This document shows, in pieces, positions 17,349 through 27,368 of a DNA stretch of 64,000 bases (positions within the stretch are counted from its first letter, which is position 1; every line of letters begins with the position of its first letter). The DNA lies in the NCBI RefSeq assembly GCF_004745945.1, contig NZ_SRLE01000012.1:1-64000 (forward strand). The letters are read 5' to 3'. Source of the DNA: Mangrovimicrobium sediminis (GTDB lineage Bacteria > Pseudomonadota > Gammaproteobacteria > Pseudomonadales > Halieaceae). Under the pieces are notes generated by a model, which saw nothing but the letters and a program-made list of their open reading frames with translations, searched no databases and was not told the origin of the DNA. Position numbers and translations under genes: made by a program.

Positions 17349-19076
17349 ATGCGAATTCTGCTTTCAGCGATGGCACTTGGTTTGTGCCTGGTCGCGCCAA
17401 CGACCTTCGCCAACTGGATCGAGAAGTCCGATGCCATCACCCTCGACGTGCTGCGCGCACAGGCGCAGTTCGAGCCCGAGGATGTCGGTGGCAACGGCCT
17501 CACCGGCTTCGACGACCAGGTGCTGGACCTGGGGCCACAGGCATTTGCCGAGTACAACGCCGTCCTACGGGCGCAGGTCGCGCGCCTGCAGGGATTGCTC
17601 GACAAGGAAAAGGACAAGCACCTGCGCGAGGATATCCAGATCCTCATCGAGGCGCTGGACGAGAAAGTCGCGCGGCGCGAACTCAAGCACGCGACGCTGA
17701 TTCCTTTCATCAACGTCCACGAGTTCATCTACCAGAGCGTGCGCAGCCTGCTCGACCCGCGCAACGACAAGTCGCGCTACCCGGCGGCGCTCGAGCGCCT
17801 GGCCAGGTACGCCGGCAGTGCCGAAGGGTATGAGCCACTGGTGAAGCTGGCACAGGCGCGCACCAGCGAGCGTTTCGATGTGCCGGGGCTGGTCGGTCCC
17901 TACCGCGGCGAGCTGCAGAACTTCCTGGACACCGCCCCCGCCTATGTCGACGGTATCCGCGGCACGCTGGAGGCCAGCGGTCTCGAGGGCTGGGAGGACG
18001 ATTTCGCGCTGCTGCAAACCCAGCTGCAGGCGTATTCCGACTGGGTGGGCGGTGTACTCATGCAGCACGCGCGCGAGAGCAGCCAGTTGCCGCCGGAAGT
18101 TTATGCCAACTCGCTGCAGCTGTGGGGCGTGGAATCGACTCCCGCCGAGTTGATCGAACAGGCGCGCTACAGCTACCAGTTGCTCAACAGTCAGATGCGG
18201 GCGCTGGCGGCGAACATTGCGCAGCAGCGCGGCTGGGAGAAAAAAGACCTGCGTTCGGTGATCGCCGCACTCAAGGCGGAGCAGGTGCCGCCGGACGAGG
18301 TGCTGCCCATGTACCAGCAGCGCCTGGCACAGCTGGAGGAGATCATCCGCAAGAAGAACATCGTCACCCTGCCCAAGCGCGACGCGGTGATTCGCCTGGC
18401 CACCGAGGCGGAGTCGGCATTTCCCGCGTCCTTCATGAACCCGCCGCAGTTGATCAACAACACCGGGCAGTACGGCGAGTTCGTGCTGGTGCAGAGCAAC
18501 CCGGCGCTGGGCGACAAGGGCCGCATGGATGACTTCAGCCACGCGGCGATTACCTGGACACTCACCGTGCACGAGGCGCGCCCGGGTCACGAGTTGCAGT
18601 TCACGCGTATGGTCGAGGGCGGTGTGTCACTGGCGCGGGCAATCTTCGCCTTCAACAGCGCCAACGTCGAGGGCTGGGCGCTGTACGCGGAATCGGTGAT
18701 GTACCCCTACCTGCCGCCGGAGGGGCAGCTGTTCTGCCTGTACTCGCTGTCATGGCGCGCGGCGCGCATGTTCCTCGACCCGATGGTCAACACCGGCCAG
18801 CTGAGCCGCGACGGGGCGCGGGATTTCCTCATGGAGCACATGCTGCTCTCCGAGCCGATGGCCAGTTCCGAGGCGGACCGTTACGCGTTCCGCCTGCCGG
18901 GGCAGGCGACCTCGTATTTCTACGGCTATCGCAAGCTGATGAGCCTGCGCACGGAGCTGGAAATCATCCTCGGCGATGAGTTCGACCAGCGCGCCTTCCA
19001 CGACTTCATCCTGCAGCAGGGACTGCTGCCGCCGGGGCTGATGCGCGAGGCGGTACTGGAGGAGTTTGCGCCCTGA
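17349..19076 (+). CDS. DUF885-family secreted protein, putative metallopeptidase-like
   Basis: A 575-residue exported protein with a signal peptide ending near APTTFANW. It belongs to the DUF885 family, whose fold is related to zinc peptidases. The conserved HEARPGHELQ motif (an HExxPGHxxQ pattern) is near residue 413, and a further conserved glutamate lies in NVEGWALYAESVMYP. Length matches the family. Substrate and activity are unproven. It is a single gene convergent with the M48 protease gene. Confidence 0.83.
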   Translation: MRILLSAMALGLCLVAPTTFANWIEKSDAITLDVLRAQAQFEPEDVGGNGLTGFDDQVLDLGPQAFAEYNAVLRAQVARLQGLLDKEKDKHLREDIQILIEALDEKVARRELKHATLIPFINVHEFIYQSVRSLLDPRNDKSRYPAALERLARYAGSAEGYEPLVKLAQARTSERFDVPGLVGPYRGELQNFLDTAPAYVDGIRGTLEASGLEGWEDDFALLQTQLQAYSDWVGGVLMQHARESSQLPPEVYANSLQLWGVESTPAELIEQARYSYQLLNSQMRALAANIAQQRGWEKKDLRSVIAALKAEQVPPDEVLPMYQQRLAQLEEIIRKKNIVTLPKRDAVIRLATEAESAFPASFMNPPQLINNTGQYGEFVLVQSNPALGDKGRMDDFSHAAITWTLTVHEARPGHELQFTRMVEGGVSLARAIFAFNSANVEGWALYAESVMYPYLPPEGQLFCLYSLSWRAARMFLDPMVNTGQLSRDGARDFLMEHMLLSEPMASSEADRYAFRLPGQATSYFYGYRKLMSLRTELEIILGDEFDQRAFHDFILQQGLLPPGLMREAVLEEFAP

Positions 19077-19176
19077 TGAGCGCTGTGTAGAACGTTGCCC
19101 GGCGGACGAGCGTCCGCCGATCTTCTCCTGCGGATTTGTCTGCGCCGCTTATTGTGCGGCGCTGACGCCTCGCGGC

Positions 19177-19989
19177 TTACTGTTCAATCGTAATCGGCGT
19201 CACCGCGGCCATGGCGCCACCGGTGTTGAGCTTGCGCATCTCGGGGATCATCGCCTTGAGCGCCGCTTCGCGATTGGCCGGGGAGGGGTGAGTACTGAGA
19301 AATTCCGGCGGGGTGCCGCCGCCCTTGGCGCCCATCTTCTGCCACAGGGTGACCGCTGCGTCGGGCTCGTAGCCGGCCTTCGTTGCCAGGCGCATGCCGA
19401 TGGCGTCCGCCTCGGCCTCGGCGGTACGGCTGTTGGGGTACTCCAGCGCCAGCTTGGCGGCGACCGCCGCACCCACCATCGCCGCACCGTGGTTGTCCGC
19501 GGCAATGCCCACCGCGACCACGCCCAGGGTGGTGGCCATGGCGCGCGACATGCGCTCCGCCGTGTGGTTGGCCAGTGCGTGGGAGATCTCGTGACCCATC
19601 ACCTGGGCGAACTCGTCGTCGGTGAGCTTGAGTTTGTCGAGCAGGCCGGTGTACACCGCCATGCGCCCACCGGCCATGCACCAGGCATTCACGGTTTCCG
19701 GGTCGTCGATGATCGCCACGCTCCACTTCCAGTCAGCGCTATTCGGGTATTCGCGCTCGGCGATGGTGACCAGGCGGCCAGTGATCTGCGCCACGCGGTT
19801 GACTACCTTGGGGTCCTTCACCAGCTTCTTCTGCTTGTCGAGCTCCTGCACCGTGCTGAGATAAGCCTTCTCGGATTCCACGATGGCCGCCTGCGGCGAG
19901 ATGAGCATGAACTGCGAGCGCCCGGTAGGGCTGGTGGCGCAGGCTGGCAGCAGGGCGGTGACAAGCAGGATGAGAAGTACTCGACGCAT
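19177..19989 (-). CDS. M48-family metalloprotease lipoprotein
   Basis: A 270-residue protein with a lipoprotein signal ending in the lipobox LPAC (Cys17), so it is anchored in the envelope. The zinc-protease motif HEISHALANH (HExxH) is near residue 137, with the third ligand expected in the conserved TAEAEADAIG segment. It resembles the periplasmic Oma1/LoiP/YcaL-type quality-control proteases. It is monocistronic and converges on the DUF885 gene. Confidence 0.88.
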   Translation of the reverse strand: MRRVLLILLVTALLPACATSPTGRSQFMLISPQAAIVESEKAYLSTVQELDKQKKLVKDPKVVNRVAQITGRLVTIAEREYPNSADWKWSVAIIDDPETVNAWCMAGGRMAVYTGLLDKLKLTDDEFAQVMGHEISHALANHTAERMSRAMATTLGVVAVGIAADNHGAAMVGAAVAAKLALEYPNSRTAEAEADAIGMRLATKAGYEPDAAVTLWQKMGAKGGGTPPEFLSTHPSPANREAALKAMIPEMRKLNTGGAMAAVTPITIEQ

Positions 19990-20086
19990 GGTGTTTTCCT
20001 GGCTGGGTCTTGAGAACGCGGAACATTGTAGCTGAAAACGCCGCCGGTTCCGGCAGCGCGTGGGTGCTTGGACCGGAGGTTGGCGC

Positions 20087-21373
20087 TCAGGTTTCCTCGC
20101 CGGGGTCGCGGCGCTCGAAGCCGCGGCCGAGGCCGATACCGACGACCGCCCACAATGCGGCGATGGCGGCCCCCACCACGGCCACCGCCGCCATGCCCAG
20201 GCCGAACCCCTGGGTCAGCGCGGTGAAGGCCCAGGCGTTGAGCATGTCGCCGCCGCGGTAGACCACGATATCGATGACCGGCTTGGTCTTGTAGCGCGTG
20301 CGGCGGCCGACGGCGGTGAACAGCATCTCCCGCGCGGGCCGGGTGATGGCGTAGTTGCCGACCCGCCGGGCCACCTGCAGTACCAGCACGATGGCCACCT
20401 GGGGTGCCGCGGCCAGGCTGAGCAGGCCGGCGCCCACCAGCACCGGCACGCTGGCCAGGGTGAAGGGCAGGCCGAGGCGGCTGGCGATGCGCCCTGTGGC
20501 GAACAGGGCGACCAGCAGGGTGAGGCAGTTGACCACCAGGTCCATGTTCGCCCAGATGCGCGTGCGCTGGTCGCGGTCGTAGACCTCCAGCAGGTTTTTC
20601 AGCTCGAAGTAGACGAAGGAACTGATCGCCGTGTACAGGAAGATGAACAGGCAGATGCCCAGCAGGTAGCGGCTGCGCAGCAGGTCGGCGAAGCCGGACA
20701 GCGGGTTGCCGCCGAGGGGGGAGCTATCGCTGTCGCCGCGCGGGTCACCCGCAGCGGCGTGATGCAGGCGCTGGACCCAGGCAATCAACGGCAGGGCGAG
20801 CAACAGCAGGCAGGCGGCTGCCAGCAGGGCGCTGTGGCTGCCCCACCACTGCGCCATCACCGACGCCGCCGCCGGGCCGAGCAGACCGCCGACGCTGGCG
20901 CCCGCGCCGATAAACGCGAACAGGCGCTTGGACTGGGCGCGGGTGAAAGTGTCGGCCATGAAGCTCCAGAACACGGAGATGTGGAACAGGCTGAACACGC
21001 TCACCCAGACGTAAAAGCCCATGTCGGCGACGCCGCCGGGCGCGAGGCGGCCGGCGGCCAGCCAGAACAGGCCGAAGCTGGCGGCGAACACCGCGTAGAC
21101 GCCGGGGACCAAGTGGCGCAGGGCGATGCGCGAGGCGATCGCGCCGTAGGCGGAGACGGCGACGAGGCTGAAGAAGAACGTGCCCGTCCACAACATGCTG
21201 ACCTGGGCGTCGCTCCAGTCGCTGGCCATGGCGTCGCGCACCGGGCGCAGCAGGTAGTAGGAGGCCATCAGCAACAGCACCAGGACGAAAGAGGCGAGGG
21301 TGACCGCAGTCTCCCCCGGGCGCACGTCGCAGGCGCGTGCCAGCAGCCGCTGCGGGCTGGTCGCGCCGCGCAT
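20087..21373 (-). CDS. MFS-type membrane transporter, ADP/ATP-carrier-like
   Basis: A 428-residue multi-pass membrane protein with about twelve hydrophobic helices. The early motif SYYLLRPVRDAM is typical of the MFS/NTP-NDP exchanger-like group. The start at 21373 is the ATG that overlaps the TGA stop of the aldo/keto reductase by one base (TGATG), indicating coupled translation. The open frame continues upstream through the reductase gene but is not coding there. The substrate is unknown. Confidence 0.78.
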   Translation of the reverse strand: MRGATSPQRLLARACDVRPGETAVTLASFVLVLLLMASYYLLRPVRDAMASDWSDAQVSMLWTGTFFFSLVAVSAYGAIASRIALRHLVPGVYAVFAASFGLFWLAAGRLAPGGVADMGFYVWVSVFSLFHISVFWSFMADTFTRAQSKRLFAFIGAGASVGGLLGPAAASVMAQWWGSHSALLAAACLLLLALPLIAWVQRLHHAAAGDPRGDSDSSPLGGNPLSGFADLLRSRYLLGICLFIFLYTAISSFVYFELKNLLEVYDRDQRTRIWANMDLVVNCLTLLVALFATGRIASRLGLPFTLASVPVLVGAGLLSLAAAPQVAIVLVLQVARRVGNYAITRPAREMLFTAVGRRTRYKTKPVIDIVVYRGGDMLNAWAFTALTQGFGLGMAAVAVVGAAIAALWAVVGIGLGRGFERRDPGEET

Positions 21374-22305
21374 CAGCCGGCGAGCGACTCGAATTTGCGC
21401 AGCATCTCGGCGCGCTGGGTCTCGTCGGGCAGTGCGCCGGTGTTGGCGCCCATGTTGTCGAGCATATGGTGCGGTTTGGAGGTGGCGGGGATGATACAGG
21501 TCACCGCCGGGTGGCCGGCGATGAACTTGAGGAAGAACTGCCCCCAGCTGGCGCAGCCCAGCTCCGCCGCCAGTGCCGGCAGCGGCTGCCCCTTGACCGC
21601 GCCGAACAGGTCGCCGCGCGCGTAGGGACGGTTGATCATGGTCGCGATACCGCGTTCGAGGGCCGTGGGCAGCAGCGCGACCTCCGCCTCGCGGTTGCCA
21701 ATGTTGTAGGTGAACTGCACGAAGTCCAGCGGCTGGGTGCGCATGATGTCCAGCAACTCGGCGTGGTAGCGGCCGTGGGAGGTGGTGATGCCGACGTAGC
21801 GCACCCGGCCCTCGCGCTTCCAGGCGCGCAGGGTGTCCAGGTGGGTCTTCCAGTCGACCAGGTTGTGCACGGCGATCAGGTCCAGGCGTTCCACGCCCAT
21901 GCGCCGCGCGGAAGCCTCCATTTGCGCGATCCCCGCGTCGCGGCCCTGGGTCCACACCTTGGTGGCGGTGAACAGCGGTGGTCGCGCCGGCATCGCGCGC
22001 AGCACGTCGCCCACCCGCGATTCCGCTTCGCCGTACATGGGCGAGGAATCGATGACCTTGCCACCGGCGGCAAAAAACGCGGCCAGTACCTCGCCGAGGC
22101 GCGCCAGCGTCTCGGGCGAGGCCGCGGTATCGAAGGTGCGCGAGGTGCCCATGCCGATGACCGGCAGGGCCTCTCCTGTCGAGGGGATGGTCTTGTTGAT
22201 AATCGCCGCGGGGAGTGGGGTGTCGCGGCCCAGGACCAGTGGCGGCAGGGCGCCGGTGGCCAGCAGCGAGGCGGCCCAGCGCAGCGTGTGCCTGCGGTTC
22301 AGCAT
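21373..22305 (-). CDS. Aldo/keto reductase with probable export signal
   Basis: A 310-residue protein with an (alpha/beta)8 aldo/keto reductase body. The catalytic tetrad region is visible in VIDSSPMYGEAE (Asp, Tyr) and TKVW (Lys). The N-terminus (NRRHTLRWAASLL) resembles a Tat signal with a twin arginine, so the enzyme may be exported with its nicotinamide cofactor. This fits a known Tat-linked AKR subgroup. The start has a GGAGAG site. It is translationally coupled to the transporter downstream. Confidence 0.83.
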   Translation of the reverse strand: MLNRRHTLRWAASLLATGALPPLVLGRDTPLPAAIINKTIPSTGEALPVIGMGTSRTFDTAASPETLARLGEVLAAFFAAGGKVIDSSPMYGEAESRVGDVLRAMPARPPLFTATKVWTQGRDAGIAQMEASARRMGVERLDLIAVHNLVDWKTHLDTLRAWKREGRVRYVGITTSHGRYHAELLDIMRTQPLDFVQFTYNIGNREAEVALLPTALERGIATMINRPYARGDLFGAVKGQPLPALAAELGCASWGQFFLKFIAGHPAVTCIIPATSKPHHMLDNMGANTGALPDETQRAEMLRKFESLAG

Positions 22306-22438
22306 GGTGACTCTCCGGCAGGTGGACGAGCGCCCAGTGTTTCAGTGGGGCTCACACAGGTCAAGAGCAGCTCAAATACAGGTCAGGTACAGGCCGGGCA
22401 CGGCGCCGCCCGGAGAGCTCAGGCGCAGCGGTGCGGGT

Positions 22439-23965
22439 TCAGATCTGGCTCAGCGCGGGCGCGGTGATTTTCAGCTTCTGTCCCGGTTGCAGGTAGGCCT
22501 GCGCGGACAGCGCATTCCACGCCACCAGTTGCTGCTGGGAGACGTTGAAGCGGCGCGCGATGCTCCACAGGGAGTCGCCCTTGCGGATCACGTAGACGTC
22601 GTTCGCCGCGCTGCGCGACGGCGCGCTGTCGTGGCTCGCGGCCAGCGCCGGCTCGGGCATGACGTTGCCGGGTAGGATCAGGGTGCGGCCGGCGCGGATG
22701 TTGTTGCCGCGCATGCCGTTGAGGGCTTTCAGGCGCGCCACGGTAGTGCCGTAGCGACGGGCGATGGTCCACAGGGAATCGCCGGGGGCGATGCGGTGGG
22801 TCAGGTCGGGCTTCTGCTGGCCGTGGCGGGCGCTGGCCGGAATGGCCGCGAGATAGCTCTGCGGCAAACCGGCCAGGCGATCGCGCGGCACGCGCACCGG
22901 GTAGCCGCGCGGCACGTGCTTGTCGCCGTCCCAGATCGGTTCGCGCAGCGCCGGGTTGTAGCGCTGCAACTCGGCGACGTCCAGGCCCAGGGCGCGGGCG
23001 ACGTCCTTGACCGGCACGTAGGCGTCCAGCGGCAGCAGTGCATAGTCGACCGGCTGTTGCACCTGCAGCCCCGGGAAATAGCGCGCCGCGTTGCGGTCGA
23101 CGTCCAGGGCGGCGAGGAACGAGGCGTAGAAATTGCGCGAGGCGAAACCGAATGCGGGGCCGCTGTAGCGGGCGACAATGACGCCGATGTCTTTGCTGCC
23201 GACCGCGCGCGCCGCGCGCAGAACGCCGGTGGTGCCGTGGTTGTAACCGGTGACCGCCAGCGGCCAGCTCTCGGTGACAGCGTAATTGCGCTTGAGCAGC
23301 CGCGCGGCGGCCTCGGTGGCGGTGAACGGGTCCATGCGCTCGTCGACCACATGGTCCACGCGCATGAACTGGCGGCCGGTGGCGGGCATGAACTGCCACA
23401 TGCCGGCGGCGGCGACGCGCGACCAGGCGTCGGGGTTGAAGGAGGATTCCACGTGCGGCAGCACATCGAGTTCCGGGGGCAGGCCCTGTTCGGCGAGCAC
23501 CTCGCGAATGAACGGTTTCCATTGGCCGGAGCGCTCCATTCCCGCGCGGAAGCGGTCGGACTGGCCGAGTTGGAAGCGCACGTCGCGGGTGGCGGCGGCG
23601 AAGCGCTGGCTGCTGGTGCCCGCGGGCCAGGCGCCGAGCACCTGGGCCTCGGTGGCGCTGAGCCCATCGCGCTTGCCGCTGGCGAGGGTCTGCAGTGCGT
23701 TGACGATTTCCTGCTTGGCGGCACGCACGCGGCGCTCGCGCACGCTGTTGCTGGCCATGGCGGGAAGGTCGACCTGCCGGTAGACGACGGCGAGGTTGCT
23801 GGCGTCGTGGATGTAGCCCTGGTCGGTGGAGACCTCGCTGTAAACGCGGGTCCAGAACTGTACTGCAGGTTGCAGTGACGCCGGCCGCGGAAAATCCTCC
23901 GCTGCCGCGCCACAACTCAGTGCCACCAGTATGGCGAAACAGAATCCCCTGACCATCCCCTTCAT
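22439..23965 (-). CDS. mltD: Membrane-bound lytic murein transglycosylase D-type with LysM domains
   Basis: A 508-residue periplasmic enzyme that cleaves peptidoglycan glycan strands. The signal peptide ends near CGAAAED. The transglycosylase domain has the catalytic glutamate in VLPHVESSFNPDA and the GMWQFMPATGRQF motif. Two C-terminal LysM peptidoglycan-binding repeats (GDSLWTIARRYGT and GDSLWSIARRFNV) occupy about residues 395-505. Unlike E. coli MltD, no lipobox cysteine is evident at the signal end, though a Cys occurs within it. It is a single gene. Confidence 0.9.
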   Translation of the reverse strand: MKGMVRGFCFAILVALSCGAAAEDFPRPASLQPAVQFWTRVYSEVSTDQGYIHDASNLAVVYRQVDLPAMASNSVRERRVRAAKQEIVNALQTLASGKRDGLSATEAQVLGAWPAGTSSQRFAAATRDVRFQLGQSDRFRAGMERSGQWKPFIREVLAEQGLPPELDVLPHVESSFNPDAWSRVAAAGMWQFMPATGRQFMRVDHVVDERMDPFTATEAAARLLKRNYAVTESWPLAVTGYNHGTTGVLRAARAVGSKDIGVIVARYSGPAFGFASRNFYASFLAALDVDRNAARYFPGLQVQQPVDYALLPLDAYVPVKDVARALGLDVAELQRYNPALREPIWDGDKHVPRGYPVRVPRDRLAGLPQSYLAAIPASARHGQQKPDLTHRIAPGDSLWTIARRYGTTVARLKALNGMRGNNIRAGRTLILPGNVMPEPALAASHDSAPSRSAANDVYVIRKGDSLWSIARRFNVSQQQLVAWNALSAQAYLQPGQKLKITAPALSQI

Positions 23966-24053
23966 CCGCAGCGTTATTGAATGCCAATTTATACCAGATA
24001 GCCCCGGGGCTGGAAGCGTGCGCAGGGGCGAACAGCGCTTTTTTTGCAGCGCG

Positions 24054-25826
24054 TCACAGTGCTGCTCTCAGCGGCCAGATGTATGGGATGACCGCCACTG
24101 TGACCGCGCCGCACACCAGGTTCAGGGGAATGCCCGCGCGCAGGAAGTCGCCGAAGCGGTAGCCGCCGGGACCTGCGACCATGAGGTTGGTCTGGTAGCC
24201 GATCGGCGTCGCAAAGCTCGCGGAGGCGCCGAACATCAGGGCCACCACGAAGGGCTCGGGGTTGAATCCGGCGCTGTGGCAGCCAGCCAGGACTATCGGC
24301 AGCATGATCACGGCAGCCGCGTTGTTGGTGATGATCTCTGTAAGTATGGAGGTTGTGAGGTAAGTGAGCGCCAACATCGCAAGGGGGTTCGCAGTGGCCT
24401 GGAGGACCTGTCCGGCGAGCAGGGTGGCGGCGCCGGTTTGTTCCAGCGCGGCGCCCAGGGCAAAGGAAGCCCCGATACTGAGCAGCACCGGCAGGTCGAG
24501 GCTGCGCAGGGCCTGGGTCGGGGTGCAGCTGCGACTGAGTAACATCAGGCCGGCGCCGAGGAAGGCCGCATTCAGCATGCTGAGCAGTCCCAGCGCGGCG
24601 CTCGTCACCACCGCCAGCAGGATGAGCCAGGCGAGCAGCGCGCGGTCGTGGCGGGGGCGCTCCGCGGCGATACCGCTGACCAACAGGAAGTCGCGCGCCT
24701 GGGCCTGCCGGCGGACGAAGTTGGGGCGCGCCTCGAGCAGCAGCGTATCGGCGGCGTGCAGTTCGATCGAGCCCAGGTTGCCGGGAATGCGTTCGCCGCC
24801 GCGCGCCACGGCCAGCACCACCGCCTCGTAGCGCTCGCGGAAGCGCGAATTGCGAATTGTCTGGCCGATGCATTCGCAATGCGGCGAGACCACTACCTCG
24901 ACCAGGCAGCGTTCCGGGTTGGCCCGTCCCAGCGCCGGTGCCTCGCCAGTGGAGGGTACCAGGCCGTTGATGCGTTGCAGGTTGACGATGGCGTCGGTGT
25001 CGCCGGCGAAGACCAGACGGTCGCCGCCGCGCAGTTGCTCCTGTGGCGCCACGGCGCCGAGCACCTGGCCGTCGCGCTCGATTTCCACCAGGTAGATGCT
25101 ACCCAGGTGGCGCAGCCCGGCGGCGGCAATGCTGCGCCCCACCAGCGGACCGTCGCTGGCCACGGCCACCTCTACGGTGTACTCGCGCGGGTCGGCGAAC
25201 GCTTCCTCTGCGCTGCGCCGCGGCGGCAACAGGCTGGGGAAGGCCAGCAGCATGAAGCAGGTGCCGGCCAGCGCCACGGCCAGCCCCAACGGGGTGATCG
25301 CGAACAGGGAAAAGCTGTCGCCGGTCATCTGCGAGTAGAGGCCGTTGATCACCAGGTTGGTGCTGGTGCCGATCATGGTCAGCGTGCCGCCGAGGATGGC
25401 GGCGTAGCTCAGTGGCAGCAGCAGTGCCGACGGCGAGTGACCAATGCGCCTGGCCCAGCTGTGCACGGCCGGTATCAGCGCGGCGACGATGGGAGTGTTG
25501 TTGAGGAAACCGCTGCAGGCGATCACCGGCAGCACCAGGCGCAGGCGCGCACCGGCGAGGCTGCGCGGCAGGCCGAGTACGCGACTGACCAGGAGATCGA
25601 CGCCGCCGGTCGACTGGATACCGCTGGCGACGACGAACATCAGCGCGACCGTGACCAGCCCCGGATTGGCGAAGCCGGCCAGGGCCTGCTCGGTAGCGAG
25701 CACGCCGCTCAGGCTGAGGATGGCCATGGCGCCGCAGAGCACGATTTCCGTGGCCAGTCGCCCCCATACCAGGAGTGCCAGCGTGATTGCGGTGAGCCCG
25801 AGGCTGAACCAGCCCTGCCATTCCAT
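24054..25826 (-). CDS. SLC13-family anion permease with two TrkA-C domains
   Basis: A 590-residue inner-membrane transporter. Two hydrophobic halves (about 1-205 and 400-590) flank two soluble RCK-C/TrkA-C domains (about 210-395). The repeated permease signatures are visible: SGFLNNTPIVAALIPA with GTSTNLVINGL in the first half, and TEIITNNAAAVIMLPI with GYQTNLMV in the second. Relatives carry sulfate, dicarboxylates or other anions. The central domains suggest ligand regulation. The start has a GAGG site. It is monocistronic. Confidence 0.88.
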   Translation of the reverse strand: MEWQGWFSLGLTAITLALLVWGRLATEIVLCGAMAILSLSGVLATEQALAGFANPGLVTVALMFVVASGIQSTGGVDLLVSRVLGLPRSLAGARLRLVLPVIACSGFLNNTPIVAALIPAVHSWARRIGHSPSALLLPLSYAAILGGTLTMIGTSTNLVINGLYSQMTGDSFSLFAITPLGLAVALAGTCFMLLAFPSLLPPRRSAEEAFADPREYTVEVAVASDGPLVGRSIAAAGLRHLGSIYLVEIERDGQVLGAVAPQEQLRGGDRLVFAGDTDAIVNLQRINGLVPSTGEAPALGRANPERCLVEVVVSPHCECIGQTIRNSRFRERYEAVVLAVARGGERIPGNLGSIELHAADTLLLEARPNFVRRQAQARDFLLVSGIAAERPRHDRALLAWLILLAVVTSAALGLLSMLNAAFLGAGLMLLSRSCTPTQALRSLDLPVLLSIGASFALGAALEQTGAATLLAGQVLQATANPLAMLALTYLTTSILTEIITNNAAAVIMLPIVLAGCHSAGFNPEPFVVALMFGASASFATPIGYQTNLMVAGPGGYRFGDFLRAGIPLNLVCGAVTVAVIPYIWPLRAAL

Positions 25827-26009
25827 GTTGCGACCTCGAGGCGGTGCCCCTCCCGTACCCGACGGTGGGCACGCCGGAACCGTTGACCAGCGATCATTTC
25901 ATCTCCGAGACTGGACTGCCTAGAGGAAAAATTGCCGCTTTCTCGCAGGTGCGTTTTACCGGCGCGGGCATTAACGTGGCGCGATTGCCAAACTCCCGGA
26001 GTTGAACCC

Positions 26010-26318
26010 ATGAAATATTGTCTGCCGCTGTTCGCGGTATTGCCGCTGTGTGCCTGTACCTGGGTGGAACCCTCGGTTCAGGGCAGCGCCGTGACCCTGG
26101 TGGAGGCGGTACATGTCAGCCATTGCCAGGCCCTGGGCTCGGTCACGTCCACCACCAAAGATCGTGTGGGGATAGTCAATCGCAGCGAGGAAAAGGTGGC
26201 ACAGGAACTGGTCGACCTGGCGCGCAACAAGGCTGCCTCGCTGGGCGGCGACAGTATCGTCGCCCAGGGTCCGGCGCGCGATGGCTCGCAGTCGTTCCGC
26301 GTCTACCGCTGCGGTTGA
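26010..26318 (+). CDS. Small DUF4156-like lipoprotein
   Basis: A 102-residue protein with a lipoprotein signal (MKYCLPLFAVLPLCAC). The mature part has two further cysteines (SHCQALGS and the C-terminal YRCG) that probably form a disulfide. The pattern around CQALGSVTSTT and ARNKAASLGGDSIVA matches DUF4156-type envelope lipoproteins. The ATG at 26010 has a GGAG site; the frame is open 5' of it but is not lipoprotein-like. Function unknown. It converges with pbpG, 6 bases apart. Confidence 0.75.
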   Translation: MKYCLPLFAVLPLCACTWVEPSVQGSAVTLVEAVHVSHCQALGSVTSTTKDRVGIVNRSEEKVAQELVDLARNKAASLGGDSIVAQGPARDGSQSFRVYRCG

Positions 26319-26324
26319 GCGGGA

Positions 26325-27164
26325 TCAGCCGCCGGCGAGCATCCAGCTGCGCAGGCGATTGGAATCGCCGAAGGGCGTGAGCTTGCCGAAGGAGTTGAGC
26401 AGTACGATGGAGACTTCCTCGCCGTCGATCACCGCGTGCATCACCAGGCAGCGGCCGGCCTCGTTGATATAGCCGGTCTTGCTCAGCTCGATGTCCCACT
26501 TCTCGTTCTTCAGCAGGCGGTTGGTGTTGGCATAGGTGAGGTAGCCGCGGTTGCGGTAGGGGTACACATCCATGCGCTGGGTGGTGGTCGCCTCGGTGAT
26601 CAGCGCGTAGTCCTCGGCCGCATGCAGCATGCGCATCAGGTCCTGGGCGGTGGAGACGTTCTCCACGCGCAGTCCCGCGGGGTCGGCGAAATGGCTGTGC
26701 TGCATGCCCAGCGCCGTGGCCTTGTCGTTCATCGCCTCGACGAACCTGGCCATGCCGCCGGGGTAGGTACGCCCGAGCGCGGAGGCGGCGCGGTTCTCCG
26801 AGGACATCAGCGCCAGCAGCAGCATCTCGCGGCGGCTCAGGGTTGCGCCGTAGTCCAGGCGCGAGCCGGTCAGGCGCACCAGGTCGCGGTCGTCTTTGGT
26901 GATGGTGATTTTCTCGTCCAGCGGCAGGCCGGCGTCCAGCACCACCATGGCGGTCATCAGCTTGGTGATCGAGGCGATCGGCCGCACGCTTTCGACGTCC
27001 TTGCCGTAAATCACGTTGCCCTCGCTATCCATCACCAGGGCCGAGGCGGAGCGCAGCCCCGGGTTGCCGGTCAGGTGGGCGAATTTCGATTCGCTGGCCG
27101 CGGCCGTATTCGCCAGCAGGCCCAGGCAGGCCAGCGCGAAAAGCATGGCTTTTGCGTAGTTCAT
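26325..27164 (-). CDS. pbpG: D-alanyl-D-alanine endopeptidase (PbpG-like)
   Basis: A 279-residue serine peptidase (family S11) that trims peptidoglycan cross-links in the periplasm. The signal peptide ends near TAAASES. The three active-site motifs are present in order: SITK (SxxK, near residue 65), SEN (near 122) and KTG (near 230). It lacks the extra C-terminal domain of DacA-type carboxypeptidases, which supports the PbpG/PBP7 assignment. It is divergent from the methionine aminopeptidase gene. Confidence 0.9.
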   Translation of the reverse strand: MNYAKAMLFALACLGLLANTAAASESKFAHLTGNPGLRSASALVMDSEGNVIYGKDVESVRPIASITKLMTAMVVLDAGLPLDEKITITKDDRDLVRLTGSRLDYGATLSRREMLLLALMSSENRAASALGRTYPGGMARFVEAMNDKATALGMQHSHFADPAGLRVENVSTAQDLMRMLHAAEDYALITEATTTQRMDVYPYRNRGYLTYANTNRLLKNEKWDIELSKTGYINEAGRCLVMHAVIDGEEVSIVLLNSFGKLTPFGDSNRLRSWMLAGG

Positions 27165-27368
27165 GGTCAGTCACGTCCCGTCAGGGTTGTCTTGTCTCGC
27201 GCGGGCGATGTCAGCGCGCGTGCTTTTTTCAGGAATTTTGCCTCAGTAGCCCCGCCAGCGCCAAGTCTGCGCTGTGAAATTGTGCAGTTTCCGTGCCCCA
27301 GGGAGGTGTGCAGCGCCGCTGCGCGTTGCGACAATAGGGGCAGGTTCTGGCACCGGGACGACCCACAG